Shown here: in pieces, positions 43,580-51,126 of the stretch
How positions within the stretch are numbered: position 1 is the stretch's first letter
Layout: every line of letters starts with the position of its first letter
Source of the DNA: Methylomicrobium sp035916875
GTDB lineage: Bacteria > Pseudomonadota > Gammaproteobacteria > Methylococcales > Methylomonadaceae
Length of the DNA stretch: 64,000 nt
Reading direction: 5' to 3'
Assembly: GCF_035916875.1 (NCBI RefSeq)
Contig: NZ_JAXUHN010000085.1
Coordinates: 62,001 to 126,000, forward strand
Notes under the pieces: generated by a model
What the model saw: the letters and a program-made list of their open reading frames with translations, nothing else
Databases searched by the model: none
What the model was told of the DNA's origin: nothing
Position numbers and translations under genes: made by a program

Positions 43580-44628
43580 AGCTTCCAATGACCGCCGCAG
43601 GGCGTCTCGATCTGGCCTGTGACATCGAAAAGAAAATCCCGCGGCAAAGACTGGCGGTCTATCCGACCCCTTTGCAGCCCGCCGACCGGTTATCTAGGGC
43701 GCAGGCCGGTCCAAAACTTTGGCTCAAGCGCGATGATTTGATCGGCTTCGGGCTCGGCGGCAATAAGATTAGGGGCCTCGAAGTGATACTGGCCGATGCG
43801 CTGCGAAGTGAAGCCGATATGTTGATCACCGGGGCCGGCCCGCAATCGAATCATGTGCGCGCGACCGCTTTCGTGGCGGCATTCGCAGGGCTCGACTGCA
43901 TTGCCGTATATTGGGGTAAGCCGCCGCCGAACATCGACGGCAATTACCGCGTCACCACGATGCTGGCTGCGCAGGTTCATTTCACACAAAACGACGACAG
44001 GGCGAACGTGGATACCGCGATCGAAACCATCGCGGACCGCATGCGCAGAAGCGGCAGACGCCCTTACCCGATCCCGCGCGGCGGCGCCTGCATGATGGGC
44101 GTTTTGGGCCATGTGCTGGCCGTGTGCGAGGCGTACCGTCAATGCCTGGAACTTGCGCTCAGTCCGGACGCGATCGTGATGGCGGTCGGTTCCGGCGGCA
44201 CCTATGCGGGTTGGCTGCTCGGAACGAAATTGCTGAATCTGAATTGGCGAATCATCGGCTACAGCGTCAGCCGCGATCCAGCGGAAGCCAGCGTGCAGGT
44301 AGCACGTCTGGCTAATGAAGCGGCGGCATGGCTGGGCTGCGAATTCGGCTTCTCGGCCGTGGATGCGCCGGTGCAGGGCGGCTTCATCGGTTCCGGCTAT
44401 GGCATTCCGAGTCCTGTAGGCGCGGCTGCGATCAAGCTTCTGGCCCGCTCCGAGGGCCTTTTGCTCGATCCGGTCTATACCGGCAAGGCTATGGCCGGCT
44501 ATCTGAGCGCATCGGCTACAGGCTTGTTTGCTGCATACGAAAACATGATCTTTTTGCACAGCGGCGGCGAACCGGCCTTTTTTGCGGGTAACGGCGTTTG
44601 GCTGGACATGCATCCGAGGGTCATTTAA
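43576..44628 (+). CDS. PLP-dependent enzyme, D-cysteine desulfhydrase/ACC-deaminase-like (XcbE type)
   Basis: 350 residues from GTG 43576, which overlaps the upstream stop. Fold type II PLP enzyme: LWLKRDDLIGFGLGGNKIRGLE with the Schiff-base Lys64, TGAGPQSNHVRATAFVAA, and the phosphate-binding loop MAVGSGGTYAGWLLG. It belongs with D-cysteine desulfhydrase and 1-aminocyclopropane-1-carboxylate deaminase, as does XcbE1 in the Xanthobacter coenzyme M locus, where the pathway needs a thiolation step late in synthesis. ATG 43588 is the alternative start. It is followed 18 bases later by a flavin reductase gene. Confidence 0.85.
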   Translation: MKLPMTAAGRLDLACDIEKKIPRQRLAVYPTPLQPADRLSRAQAGPKLWLKRDDLIGFGLGGNKIRGLEVILADALRSEADMLITGAGPQSNHVRATAFVAAFAGLDCIAVYWGKPPPNIDGNYRVTTMLAAQVHFTQNDDRANVDTAIETIADRMRRSGRRPYPIPRGGACMMGVLGHVLAVCEAYRQCLELALSPDAIVMAVGSGGTYAGWLLGTKLLNLNWRIIGYSVSRDPAEASVQVARLANEAAAWLGCEFGFSAVDAPVQGGFIGSGYGIPSPVGAAAIKLLARSEGLLLDPVYTGKAMAGYLSASATGLFAAYENMIFLHSGGEPAFFAGNGVWLDMHPRVI

Positions 44629-44646
44629 CAGAATAAGGAGAATGAC

Positions 44647-46008
44647 ATGCGCATTGTGATCATCGGCGGCGTGGCGGCCGGGGCGAAGGCGGCGGCCAAG
44701 GCCAAGCGGGTCAACCCCGATCTGGAAGTCATCGTTTTTCAGGACGAGGCCGAGGTGGCTTATTCGGCCTGCGGGTTGCCGTATGTGATTGGCGGTACGA
44801 TTACGGATCAGAATAAACTGGTGATCAGGAGACCGGAAGAATTCGCCAAAGACGGCATTCAGGTTAACACCGGCCATCGCGTCGTTGCTTTGGATACGGC
44901 AAACCGGCGGATGATGGTGCGCAATCTACAGGATCAAAGCGAAGAAAGCATCGCTTACGACCGTCTGATCGTGGCCACCGGCGCATTGCCGATTGTGCCT
45001 CGGGCGCAAGGCATCGATCTTGACGGCGTGCTGACCTTGCGAAAAATCGGCGATCTGGCCAGGTTCAAATCAGTTTTCGATACGCTGCGGCCGCAAAAAG
45101 CGGTGATCGTCGGAGCGGGCTATATCGGCATGGAGCTTGCCGAGGCCTTTCATGAATTGAATATCGAAACGACCATCGTCGAAAAGTTTCCGCGTATTTT
45201 GCCGAAATTCGACCCCGAAATGGCGCAAATGGTGCACGATCAGTTGGTCGAACAGAATATCGAATTGATCCTCGGCGATGGTCTCAGCAAGTTGCAGGGT
45301 AAAAACGGCCGCGTCATCGCGGTTGTAACCGAATCCGGCAAAATCCTTCCGGCCGACCTGGTCGTGATCGCGATCGGCGTGCGGCCGAATACCGAACTTG
45401 CGCAAGCCGCCGGCATCATGCTCGGTACGACTGGTGCGATTGCGGTCGACACAAGGATGGAAACGAATATTCCGGGAGTCTTCGCGGCCGGCGATTGCGC
45501 CGAGACGATCGACCGGGTAGCGGGACAGCCGGTTTGGATGCCGTTCGGCGATATCGCCAATCTGCAGGGACGGGTCGCGGGCGAAAACGCGGCCGGCGGC
45601 AATGCGCATTTTCCGGGGGTGTTCGGCACCGCGATCTTCAAGGTCTTCGATTTGAATGTCGCGATGACCGGATTGTCCGAGCAGGCGGCGCGCGCGCAGG
45701 GTTTCGATCCTGTCTCGGTGCTGATCAGGCGCGGCGACCGGGCCCGCTATTATCCGGGCGGACGGGAGGTCACTATCAAATTGATTGCCGATCGCCGGGA
45801 TGGCCGCCTGCTTGGCGCGCAAGTGATCGGTCCCGGCAAGACGGACAAGATGATCGATATTGCGGCGACCGCCTTGCTCGGCAAATTGACCTGTCATGAT
45901 CTGGAGAATGCCGATCTGGCTTACTCGCCGCCGTTCAGTCCGGTGTTGTCGCCGATGATCATGGCGGCTGGCGCCCTGAGCAGCCGGCTTTCGGGCAGGA
46001 TGGACTGA
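44647..46008 (+). CDS. CoA-disulfide-reductase-like FAD/NAD(P) oxidoreductase
   Basis: 453 residues of the single-cysteine pyridine nucleotide-disulfide family. FAD start MRIVIIGGVAAGAKAAAKAKR, redox Cys43 in AYSACGLPYVIGG, NAD-binding AVIVGAGYIGMELAEA, and C-terminal dimerisation domain starting near HFPGVFGTAIFKVFD. Members reduce CoA disulfide, NADH-dependent peroxide or oxygen. It lacks a CxxC or CFxC dithiol, so it is not the 2-ketopropyl-CoM carboxylase (XecC) of Xanthobacter. In this cluster it could reduce CoM disulfide or mixed CoA-CoM disulfide, or carry out the final reductive step of coenzyme M synthesis. Last gene of the block, separated from convergent pyrC by 19 bases. Confidence 0.86.
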   Translation: MRIVIIGGVAAGAKAAAKAKRVNPDLEVIVFQDEAEVAYSACGLPYVIGGTITDQNKLVIRRPEEFAKDGIQVNTGHRVVALDTANRRMMVRNLQDQSEESIAYDRLIVATGALPIVPRAQGIDLDGVLTLRKIGDLARFKSVFDTLRPQKAVIVGAGYIGMELAEAFHELNIETTIVEKFPRILPKFDPEMAQMVHDQLVEQNIELILGDGLSKLQGKNGRVIAVVTESGKILPADLVVIAIGVRPNTELAQAAGIMLGTTGAIAVDTRMETNIPGVFAAGDCAETIDRVAGQPVWMPFGDIANLQGRVAGENAAGGNAHFPGVFGTAIFKVFDLNVAMTGLSEQAARAQGFDPVSVLIRRGDRARYYPGGREVTIKLIADRRDGRLLGAQVIGPGKTDKMIDIAATALLGKLTCHDLENADLAYSPPFSPVLSPMIMAAGALSSRLSGRMD

Positions 46009-46027
46009 ATGCGCCGCGATCAGATAA

Positions 46028-47086
46028 TCAGGCTTCGGCTGAAGCGATCGATGCCGCTGCCATTTTCCATATCAATTGTTCTCCGGCCTTCAAAGGCGTT
46101 ATCGCGACATCGACGTCTTCGTAAGCCGTCGGCACCTGCCAGTTAGTCTTTTCGAGCGTGATCGTGCCCCGATTTCTCGGCAGCCGGTAAAAATCGGCGC
46201 CGTAAAAACTTGCAAAGCCTTCCAGTTTGTCCAGCGCATCGGCTTTTTCGAATGCCTCCGCATAAAGTTCGAGCGCGATAGGCGCGCTGAAGCAGCCGGC
46301 GCAGCCGCAGGCGTTTTCCTTCAATTCGGTCAGGTGCGGCGCGCTGTCGGTGCCGAGGAAAAATTTCGGACTGCCGCTGGTCGCCGCCTGCACCAGCGCC
46401 AGGCGGTGATTTTCGCGCTTGAGTACCGGCAAACAATAATGATGCGGGCGGATGCCGCCGGCCAGAATCGCATTGCGGTTATACAGTAAGTGTTGAGGGG
46501 TGATCGTCGCGGCGATGTTCGGGCCTTGCGCCGTCACGAAATCGACAGCCTCTCGCGTGGTCACATGCTCGACGACAATGCGCAGGGCCGGGAAATTCTC
46601 GACGATACGGCTTAGCTGGGTTTCGAGAAAAACGCGCTCCCGGTCGAAAATATCGCAGTGTTCGTCGGTCACTTCGCCATGGATCAACAGCGGAATGTCC
46701 TGCTTTTCCATTTCCTGAAACAACGGATAGGCGGCTTCGATGTTCGCGACGCCCGAGTCCGAGTTGGTCGTGGCTCCGGCAGGATAGAGCTTGAACGCAT
46801 GCACATGCTCGGATTCGGCGGCTTTCCGGATCTCTTCGGTACGCGTCGAGCCGGTCAGATACAAGGTCATCAGCGGCGTAAAATCGAGCCCTTCCGGAAT
46901 CGCCCGCAAGATTTCCTGGCGGTAGGCCAAGGCCTGCTCGACGGTCGTGACCGGCGGCTTCAGGTTCGGCATGATGATCGCGCGGGCGAATTGCCGGGCG
47001 GTATGCGGCAGCACCGCTTTCAGCATCGCGCCGGTTCTGACATGCAAATGCCAGTCGTCGGGGTGGATGATGGTTAATTTCTTCAT
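46028..47086 (-). CDS. pyrC: dihydroorotase
   Basis: Zinc amidohydrolase closing carbamoyl-aspartate to dihydroorotate in pyrimidine synthesis. 352 residues, E. coli PyrC type. First metal motif HPDDWHLHVRTG, carboxylated Lys region AFKLYPAGATTNSDSG, LLIHGEVTDEHCDIFDRE, and the catalytic Asp in LGTDSAPHLTELKENACGCAG. Transcribed towards the coenzyme M block, so it is not part of it. Confidence 0.96.
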   Translation of the reverse strand: MKKLTIIHPDDWHLHVRTGAMLKAVLPHTARQFARAIIMPNLKPPVTTVEQALAYRQEILRAIPEGLDFTPLMTLYLTGSTRTEEIRKAAESEHVHAFKLYPAGATTNSDSGVANIEAAYPLFQEMEKQDIPLLIHGEVTDEHCDIFDRERVFLETQLSRIVENFPALRIVVEHVTTREAVDFVTAQGPNIAATITPQHLLYNRNAILAGGIRPHHYCLPVLKRENHRLALVQAATSGSPKFFLGTDSAPHLTELKENACGCAGCFSAPIALELYAEAFEKADALDKLEGFASFYGADFYRLPRNRGTITLEKTNWQVPTAYEDVDVAITPLKAGEQLIWKMAAASIASAEA

Positions 47087-47191
47087 TTAAAAGGCCGTTT
47101 TCTGTAGAATAACTCGATATTCTATCGTAGCTGCTTGAAAAAAAACGCAAGCATCCCTATCTCGGTCATTATTTTCTTACCGGAGTCTTCC

Positions 47192-47449
47192 ATGCCAATT
47201 TACGAATATCAATGTCAATCCTGCGGGCATGAACACGAAGCCTTGCAAAAACTCAGCGACCAGCCTCTGGTGCAGTGCCCTGCGTGCAGCAAGCCTGATC
47301 TGATCAAAAAAATATCGGCGGCCGGTTTCCGTTTGAAAGGCGGCGGCTGGTACGAAACCGACTTCAAGAGCGGCGCGAAGAAAAATGTCGCCGGCGAAAG
47401 TACCGAGTCCTCCAAGCCGCACAGTTGCAGCGGCAGCTGCGGCCACTAG
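47192..47449 (+). CDS. FmdB-family zinc-ribbon protein
   Basis: 85 residues from ATG 47192. The FmdB start MPIYEYQCQSCGHEHEALQK, with CxxC and a second pair CPACSK, marks the family, and the tail ends SCSGSCGH. FmdB proteins upstream of aspS are common in proteobacteria and of unknown function, perhaps a transcription or metal-linked factor. It sits 70 bases before aspS on the same strand. Confidence 0.88.
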   Translation: MPIYEYQCQSCGHEHEALQKLSDQPLVQCPACSKPDLIKKISAAGFRLKGGGWYETDFKSGAKKNVAGESTESSKPHSCSGSCGH

Positions 47450-47522
47450 GCTGTGGCTTGAATTAACCACGCCAAGCAGTTAATATCGATCATTTTTTCG
47501 GATTTACAGGAATCACACCACC

Positions 47523-49307
47523 ATGCGGACGCACAAGTGCGGGGAATTAACGAAACAACATACCGGGCAAACCGTTGAATTGTGCGGTTGGGTGCATCGC
47601 CGCCGTGACCACGGCGGGGTCATTTTTATCGATTTGCGGGACCGTACCGGCCTGGTGCAGGTGGTCTTCGATCCGGATGTGCGTGAGTCTTTCTCTCTGG
47701 CCGAGCATGTGCGCAGCGAATATGTGCTGAAAGTAGCCGGTACGGTGCGCGGACGCCCCGAAGGCACGATCAATCCGAACATGGGCACCGGCGAAATCGA
47801 AGTGCTGGTTAGCCAGATGATCGTGTTGAACGAGTCCGAAACCCCGCCGTTCCCGGTCGAAAGCGAGATCGAGGTCAACGAGGAACTGCGCCTGCGCTAC
47901 CGCTACATCGATCTGCGCCGCTTTGCGATGCAGGAAAAGATGAAGGTGCGCCGCGATGTCGCGCGGGTTCTGCGCAATTTCCTGGACGATCACGAATTCT
48001 TCGAGATCGAAACCCCGTACCTGACCAAGGCGACCCCGGAAGGCGCGCGCGACTATATCGTGCCGAGCCGGACCCATGAGAACGCGTTTTTCGCGCTGCC
48101 GCAATCGCCGCAGTTGTACAAACAGATCCTGATGATCGCGGGCATGGACCGCTATTATCAGATCGTGCGCTGCTTCCGCGACGAAGACTTGCGCGCGGAC
48201 CGCCAGCCCGAATTCACCCAACTCGATATCGAAACCTCGTTCATGGACGAGAACGAGATCATGCAGATCATGGAAGAAATGATCCATCAGTTGTTCCAGA
48301 AGGTGATCGGCGTGAATCTCGGCGCGCATTTTCCGCGCATGACCTATCAGGAGGCGATTTCGAAATACGGCATCGACCGGCCCGACCTGCGTATTCCGCT
48401 GGAACTGGTCGATATCGCCGACGATATGAAAGCCGTCGATTTCAAGGTGTTCTCGGCGCCGGCCAACGATCCCGACGGCCGCGTCGTCGCGATGCGCCTG
48501 CCGAAAGGCGGCGACCTGAGTCGCAAGGACATCGAGGATCTGACCAAGTTTGTCGGCATTTACGGCGCGAAGGGGCTGGCCTACATCAAGGTCAACGATC
48601 TTGCCGCCGGCATTGACGGTTTGCAGTCGCCGATCGTGAAGTTCGCTCCGGCCGAAGTCTGGGACAGCGTGCTGGCGAAAACCGGCGCACAAAACGGCGA
48701 CCTGATCTTCTTTGGCGCCGACAAGGCCACAATCGTAAATGAAGCGATAGGGGCCTTACGCGTCAAACTCGGCCACGACCTGGGGCTGATCGAAGGCGAA
48801 TGGAAGCCGGTCTGGGTCGTCGACTTTCCGATGTTCGCGTGGGACGAAAAAAGCCGCCGCTATACCGCGATCCATCACCCGTTCACCGCGCCAAGCTGTT
48901 CGATCGAAGAATTGCAGGCGAACCCCGGCGCGGCCTTGTCGCGCGCCTACGACCTGGTGCTGAACGGCACCGAAGTCGGCGGCGGTTCGATCCGTATCAA
49001 CCGGCCGGCGATGCAGCAGACCGTGTTCGAGATTCTCGGCATCAAGGAAGACGAAGCCCGCGAAAAATTCGGCTTCCTGCTCGACGCCTTGAAATACGGC
49101 GCGCCGCCGCACGGAGGTCTGGCGTTCGGCCTGGATCGTCTGGTCATGCTGATGACCGGTTCGACCTCGATCCGCGACGTGATCGCGTTCCCGAAAACGC
49201 AATCGGCGGCGTGTCCTTTGGTCAGCGCGCCTGCTTTGGTGCCCGAGGAACAATTGCGCGAATTGGGCATCAAATTGATCAAGCCGGCGGGTAAAGAGAA
49301 AGTTTAA
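47523..49307 (+). CDS. aspS: aspartyl-tRNA synthetase
   Basis: Class II synthetase, 594 residues. Anticodon-binding OB-fold at the N-terminus (CGWVHRRRDHGGVIFIDLRDRTG), motif 2 (FRDEDLRADRQPEFTQLD), a GAD insertion domain in the middle, and motif 3 (GLAFGLDRLVMLM). Length fits the bacterial type with the GAD domain. It follows the small fmdB gene, possibly on one transcript. Confidence 0.97.
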   Translation: MRTHKCGELTKQHTGQTVELCGWVHRRRDHGGVIFIDLRDRTGLVQVVFDPDVRESFSLAEHVRSEYVLKVAGTVRGRPEGTINPNMGTGEIEVLVSQMIVLNESETPPFPVESEIEVNEELRLRYRYIDLRRFAMQEKMKVRRDVARVLRNFLDDHEFFEIETPYLTKATPEGARDYIVPSRTHENAFFALPQSPQLYKQILMIAGMDRYYQIVRCFRDEDLRADRQPEFTQLDIETSFMDENEIMQIMEEMIHQLFQKVIGVNLGAHFPRMTYQEAISKYGIDRPDLRIPLELVDIADDMKAVDFKVFSAPANDPDGRVVAMRLPKGGDLSRKDIEDLTKFVGIYGAKGLAYIKVNDLAAGIDGLQSPIVKFAPAEVWDSVLAKTGAQNGDLIFFGADKATIVNEAIGALRVKLGHDLGLIEGEWKPVWVVDFPMFAWDEKSRRYTAIHHPFTAPSCSIEELQANPGAALSRAYDLVLNGTEVGGGSIRINRPAMQQTVFEILGIKEDEAREKFGFLLDALKYGAPPHGGLAFGLDRLVMLMTGSTSIRDVIAFPKTQSAACPLVSAPALVPEEQLRELGIKLIKPAGKEKV

Positions 49308-49310
49308 GGC

Positions 49311-49448
49311 GTAGGGTGGGTTGCGACTGCAAGGATGCATACCCTCTGGGGCATAAAGGAGGTAGGGCAACGCATGGAGCGGTTGCCGAGGCGCGCCGCT
49401 CATAGACCTATCGGATTCAGCAGGCTGTTCCGCGCGCCGTAACCCACC
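49311..49448. repeat. inverted-repeat (REP/BIME-like) intergenic region
   Basis: Outer arms GTAGGGTGGGTTGCG (from 49311) and GCGCCGTAACCCACC (to 49448) are imperfect reverse complements. This YAGGGTGGGTTGCG...CGTAACCCACC form is common as an intergenic palindrome in gammaproteobacteria. It lies between aspS and the hicB gene, and may end the aspS transcript or limit decay. Confidence 0.55.
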
Positions 49449-49501
49449 TTTCGAAGCCGCAGCCCTGTGAATGTAGGGGAAAACTGTGAGGTATGAAGGC
49501 G

Positions 49502-49693
49502 ATGAAAACGATTAGTTATACCTATTGGAAAAGCAAGGAGTTTTTTCTTGGGTTTATCAATGATTACCCGGACTATATCACTCAGGGAGAAACCAAAGAG
49601 GAGTTGCAGGAAAATCTGAAGGATTTGCTGGTTGATCTTGAAAGCAATGAAATACCGTATATTCGCAAGGTAGAGCAAATGCAAGTGGCCTGA
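49502..49693 (+). CDS. hicB: HicB-family antitoxin
   Basis: 63 residues, partial RNase H-like HicB fold: MKTISYTYWKSKEFFLGFINDYPDYITQGET, then KEELQENLKDLLVDLES. HicB neutralises the HicA mRNA interferase and represses its own promoter. ATG 49502 has GAGG 10 bases upstream; ATG 49493 leaves too short a gap. It is the first gene of the pair, overlapping hicA by one base (TGATG). The toxin gene is disrupted, so the antitoxin may persist as an immunity remnant. Confidence 0.8.
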   Translation: MKTISYTYWKSKEFFLGFINDYPDYITQGETKEELQENLKDLLVDLESNEIPYIRKVEQMQVA

Positions 49694-49970
49694 TGAAAAG
49701 AAAGGACCTGATCAGGCTGCTTGAGGCGATGGGCTGCAAGTTGAAAAGACATGGTGGAAATCATGACTGGTATAAGTGAATAGCAACAAGTTCATTGGCA
49801 TTTCTTGAGCTCTCTAAGTCATTGATTTGCTATTCACAGGTTGCAAACGAACTTCTCGCGAAGCACTTATCAATGAAGAAACTCAGCAATCTCAACCTGT
49901 GCCGCGACATAACGAAATCGATGATTATTTGGCCAAATCAATCATTAAAAAACTGACTAAACCGGATTAA
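49693..49970 (+). pseudogene. hicA: HicA toxin gene interrupted by a short palindromic insertion
   Basis: The reading starts MKRKDLIRLLEAMGCKLKRH and continues GGNHDWYK before a TGA at 49777-49779. HicA C-terminal residues resume in frame downstream: SQPVPRHNEIDDYLAKSIIKKLTKPD ends at 49970. Together they form a normal HicA (dsRBD-like fold with the HDWY His). The break holds a 62-base palindromic segment plus about 30 extra bases. The toxin is therefore inactive in this sequence unless read-through occurs. Confidence 0.8.
49776..49837. mobile_element. small inverted-repeat insertion inside hicA (MITE-like)
   Basis: GTGAATAGCAA (49776-49786) and TTGCTATTCAC (49827-49837) are perfect 11-base reverse complements flanking a 40-base interior with no coding content. 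It stands exactly where the HicA reading frame is broken. The size and terminal repeats suggest a miniature element or a palindromic repeat. No obvious target duplication is seen. Confidence 0.5.
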
Positions 49971-50005
49971 AAAGTTGCGGGCTTTAATACCGAAAGGAGC
50001 AAAGT

Positions 50006-50776
50006 GTGATCTATCAAGATTATCAGCGTAATCACGTCATTGTTCCCGGGCGAGAGAAAGATTTGGAGGATTTTCTCAAACAAGATTATAACGGGATGCG
50101 GCATAAGTGGAGGAATAGGTCCAATTCCAACAGCGAAGACGCTTTGACGTGGTCCTGTTTCGATCTCTTGTCCAGCTTTCCGCCGCAGAAGAAAATTGCG
50201 GTGCTGGATGAAATATTTGAGGATGCTTATCAGGGCGAAAGCCCCCTTTCATTCAAGGACGGCCAATTCCAGGAAAACCAGATTCAAATACATATCGGCA
50301 AACAATACACAGGACTTTCTTCAAATGAATCTACTGAAGTAGATGTAAGTATCGAGCTTCCGGGTAAGCTGATTTTCATTGAGGCCAAACTTTATAGCGC
50401 TGTGAGTATGGCAAAGCCTCCAGAAAAGCCTCATGATCAGATTGCAAGAAAACTCAGAATAGGGTTTGATTCGCCTTTGCAGGATACGCGAGAGTTCTTT
50501 TTTATTTTCCTGGATATTGCGCCGTTGGACAAACTGACGAAAAGAAAAACCAAATCCGTTGCTCTTGCCCCATCTAAAAATGGTTTTGACGATAAATGGA
50601 AAAGCGCATGGTTGTTCAATTACTACAAAGTCGGCAGGAATAAAAGCTTAAAGCCTCTAAGAGATGCGCTTGCAGGGATAGACACTCCACCGGTTGAATC
50701 CATAGCCAAAAACATGGGTTGGCTAACGTGGGGCGATTTATTTAAGAGTGTTTTAAAAGGTGTGATTAGATCCTAA
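50006..50776 (+). CDS. hypothetical protein with a PD-(D/E)xK nuclease-like motif
   Basis: 256 residues, no signal peptide or membrane helix. The segment STEVDVSIELPGKLIFIEAKLYSA has the Asp...Glu-x-Lys spacing of restriction-endonuclease-like folds: a D (Asp113) on one strand and EAK (Glu125-Lys127) on the next. I do not recognise the family. GTG 50006 follows GGAGCAAA. It lies in a stretch of toxin-antitoxin remnants, which is typical of defence-linked genes, but no methyltransferase partner is present. Confidence 0.6.
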   Translation: MIYQDYQRNHVIVPGREKDLEDFLKQDYNGMRHKWRNRSNSNSEDALTWSCFDLLSSFPPQKKIAVLDEIFEDAYQGESPLSFKDGQFQENQIQIHIGKQYTGLSSNESTEVDVSIELPGKLIFIEAKLYSAVSMAKPPEKPHDQIARKLRIGFDSPLQDTREFFFIFLDIAPLDKLTKRKTKSVALAPSKNGFDDKWKSAWLFNYYKVGRNKSLKPLRDALAGIDTPPVESIAKNMGWLTWGDLFKSVLKGVIRS

Positions 50777-50854
50777 GATTAACCACTCGCTGGTAGTTGA
50801 ATAGGATAAGGCTATTTTTTACCTTTGGGGTGTTAAACAAAAAGGAAAATGAGC

Positions 50855-51040
50855 ATGAACGAGATTATTTTCTTGGTCGAAGACGCGCCGGAAGGCGGCT
50901 TTAGCGCTCGCGCACTGGATGTTTCGATATTCACCGATGCCGATGATTTAAACGATTTACATCAAAAGGTTCGCGATGCGGTAAGTTGCCATTTTGAGCC
51001 GGACGATAAGCCCAAAATGATCCGTTTGCATTTTCAATGA
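50855..51040 (+). CDS. HicB-like small protein without a toxin partner
   Basis: 61 residues from ATG 50855 (AGGA 8 bases upstream; ATG 50849 is too close). The sequence MNEIIFLVEDAPEGGFSARALDVSIFTDADDL...VRDAVSCHF matches the short HicB-like type (EDPEGGYTARAL... in databases often named 2-oxoisovalerate dehydrogenase-like). These usually precede a hicA gene, but none follows here: nadA begins 87 bases downstream. So it is an orphan antitoxin. Confidence 0.7.
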   Translation: MNEIIFLVEDAPEGGFSARALDVSIFTDADDLNDLHQKVRDAVSCHFEPDDKPKMIRLHFQ

Positions 51041-51126
51041 GCCGCGATGATTTGATCAAGCGGCTTTTTTAGCGGATAGTGTGTGAAATCCGCGTTCCAG
51101 CGTTTTTGTATTGTTTACCAGAAAGT

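Noticed and set aside
34119..46008. Sulfoacetaldehyde, taurine or cysteate catabolism cluster
   Set aside because: The SauS-like dehydrogenase alone suggests this, but no sulfoacetaldehyde acetyltransferase, taurine transporter or sulfite exporter is present, while ComA and EaCoMT are.
44647..46008. 2-ketopropyl-CoM oxidoreductase/carboxylase (XecC)
   Set aside because: It has one redox Cys and no CxxC-type dithiol, so it belongs to the CoA-disulfide reductase group.
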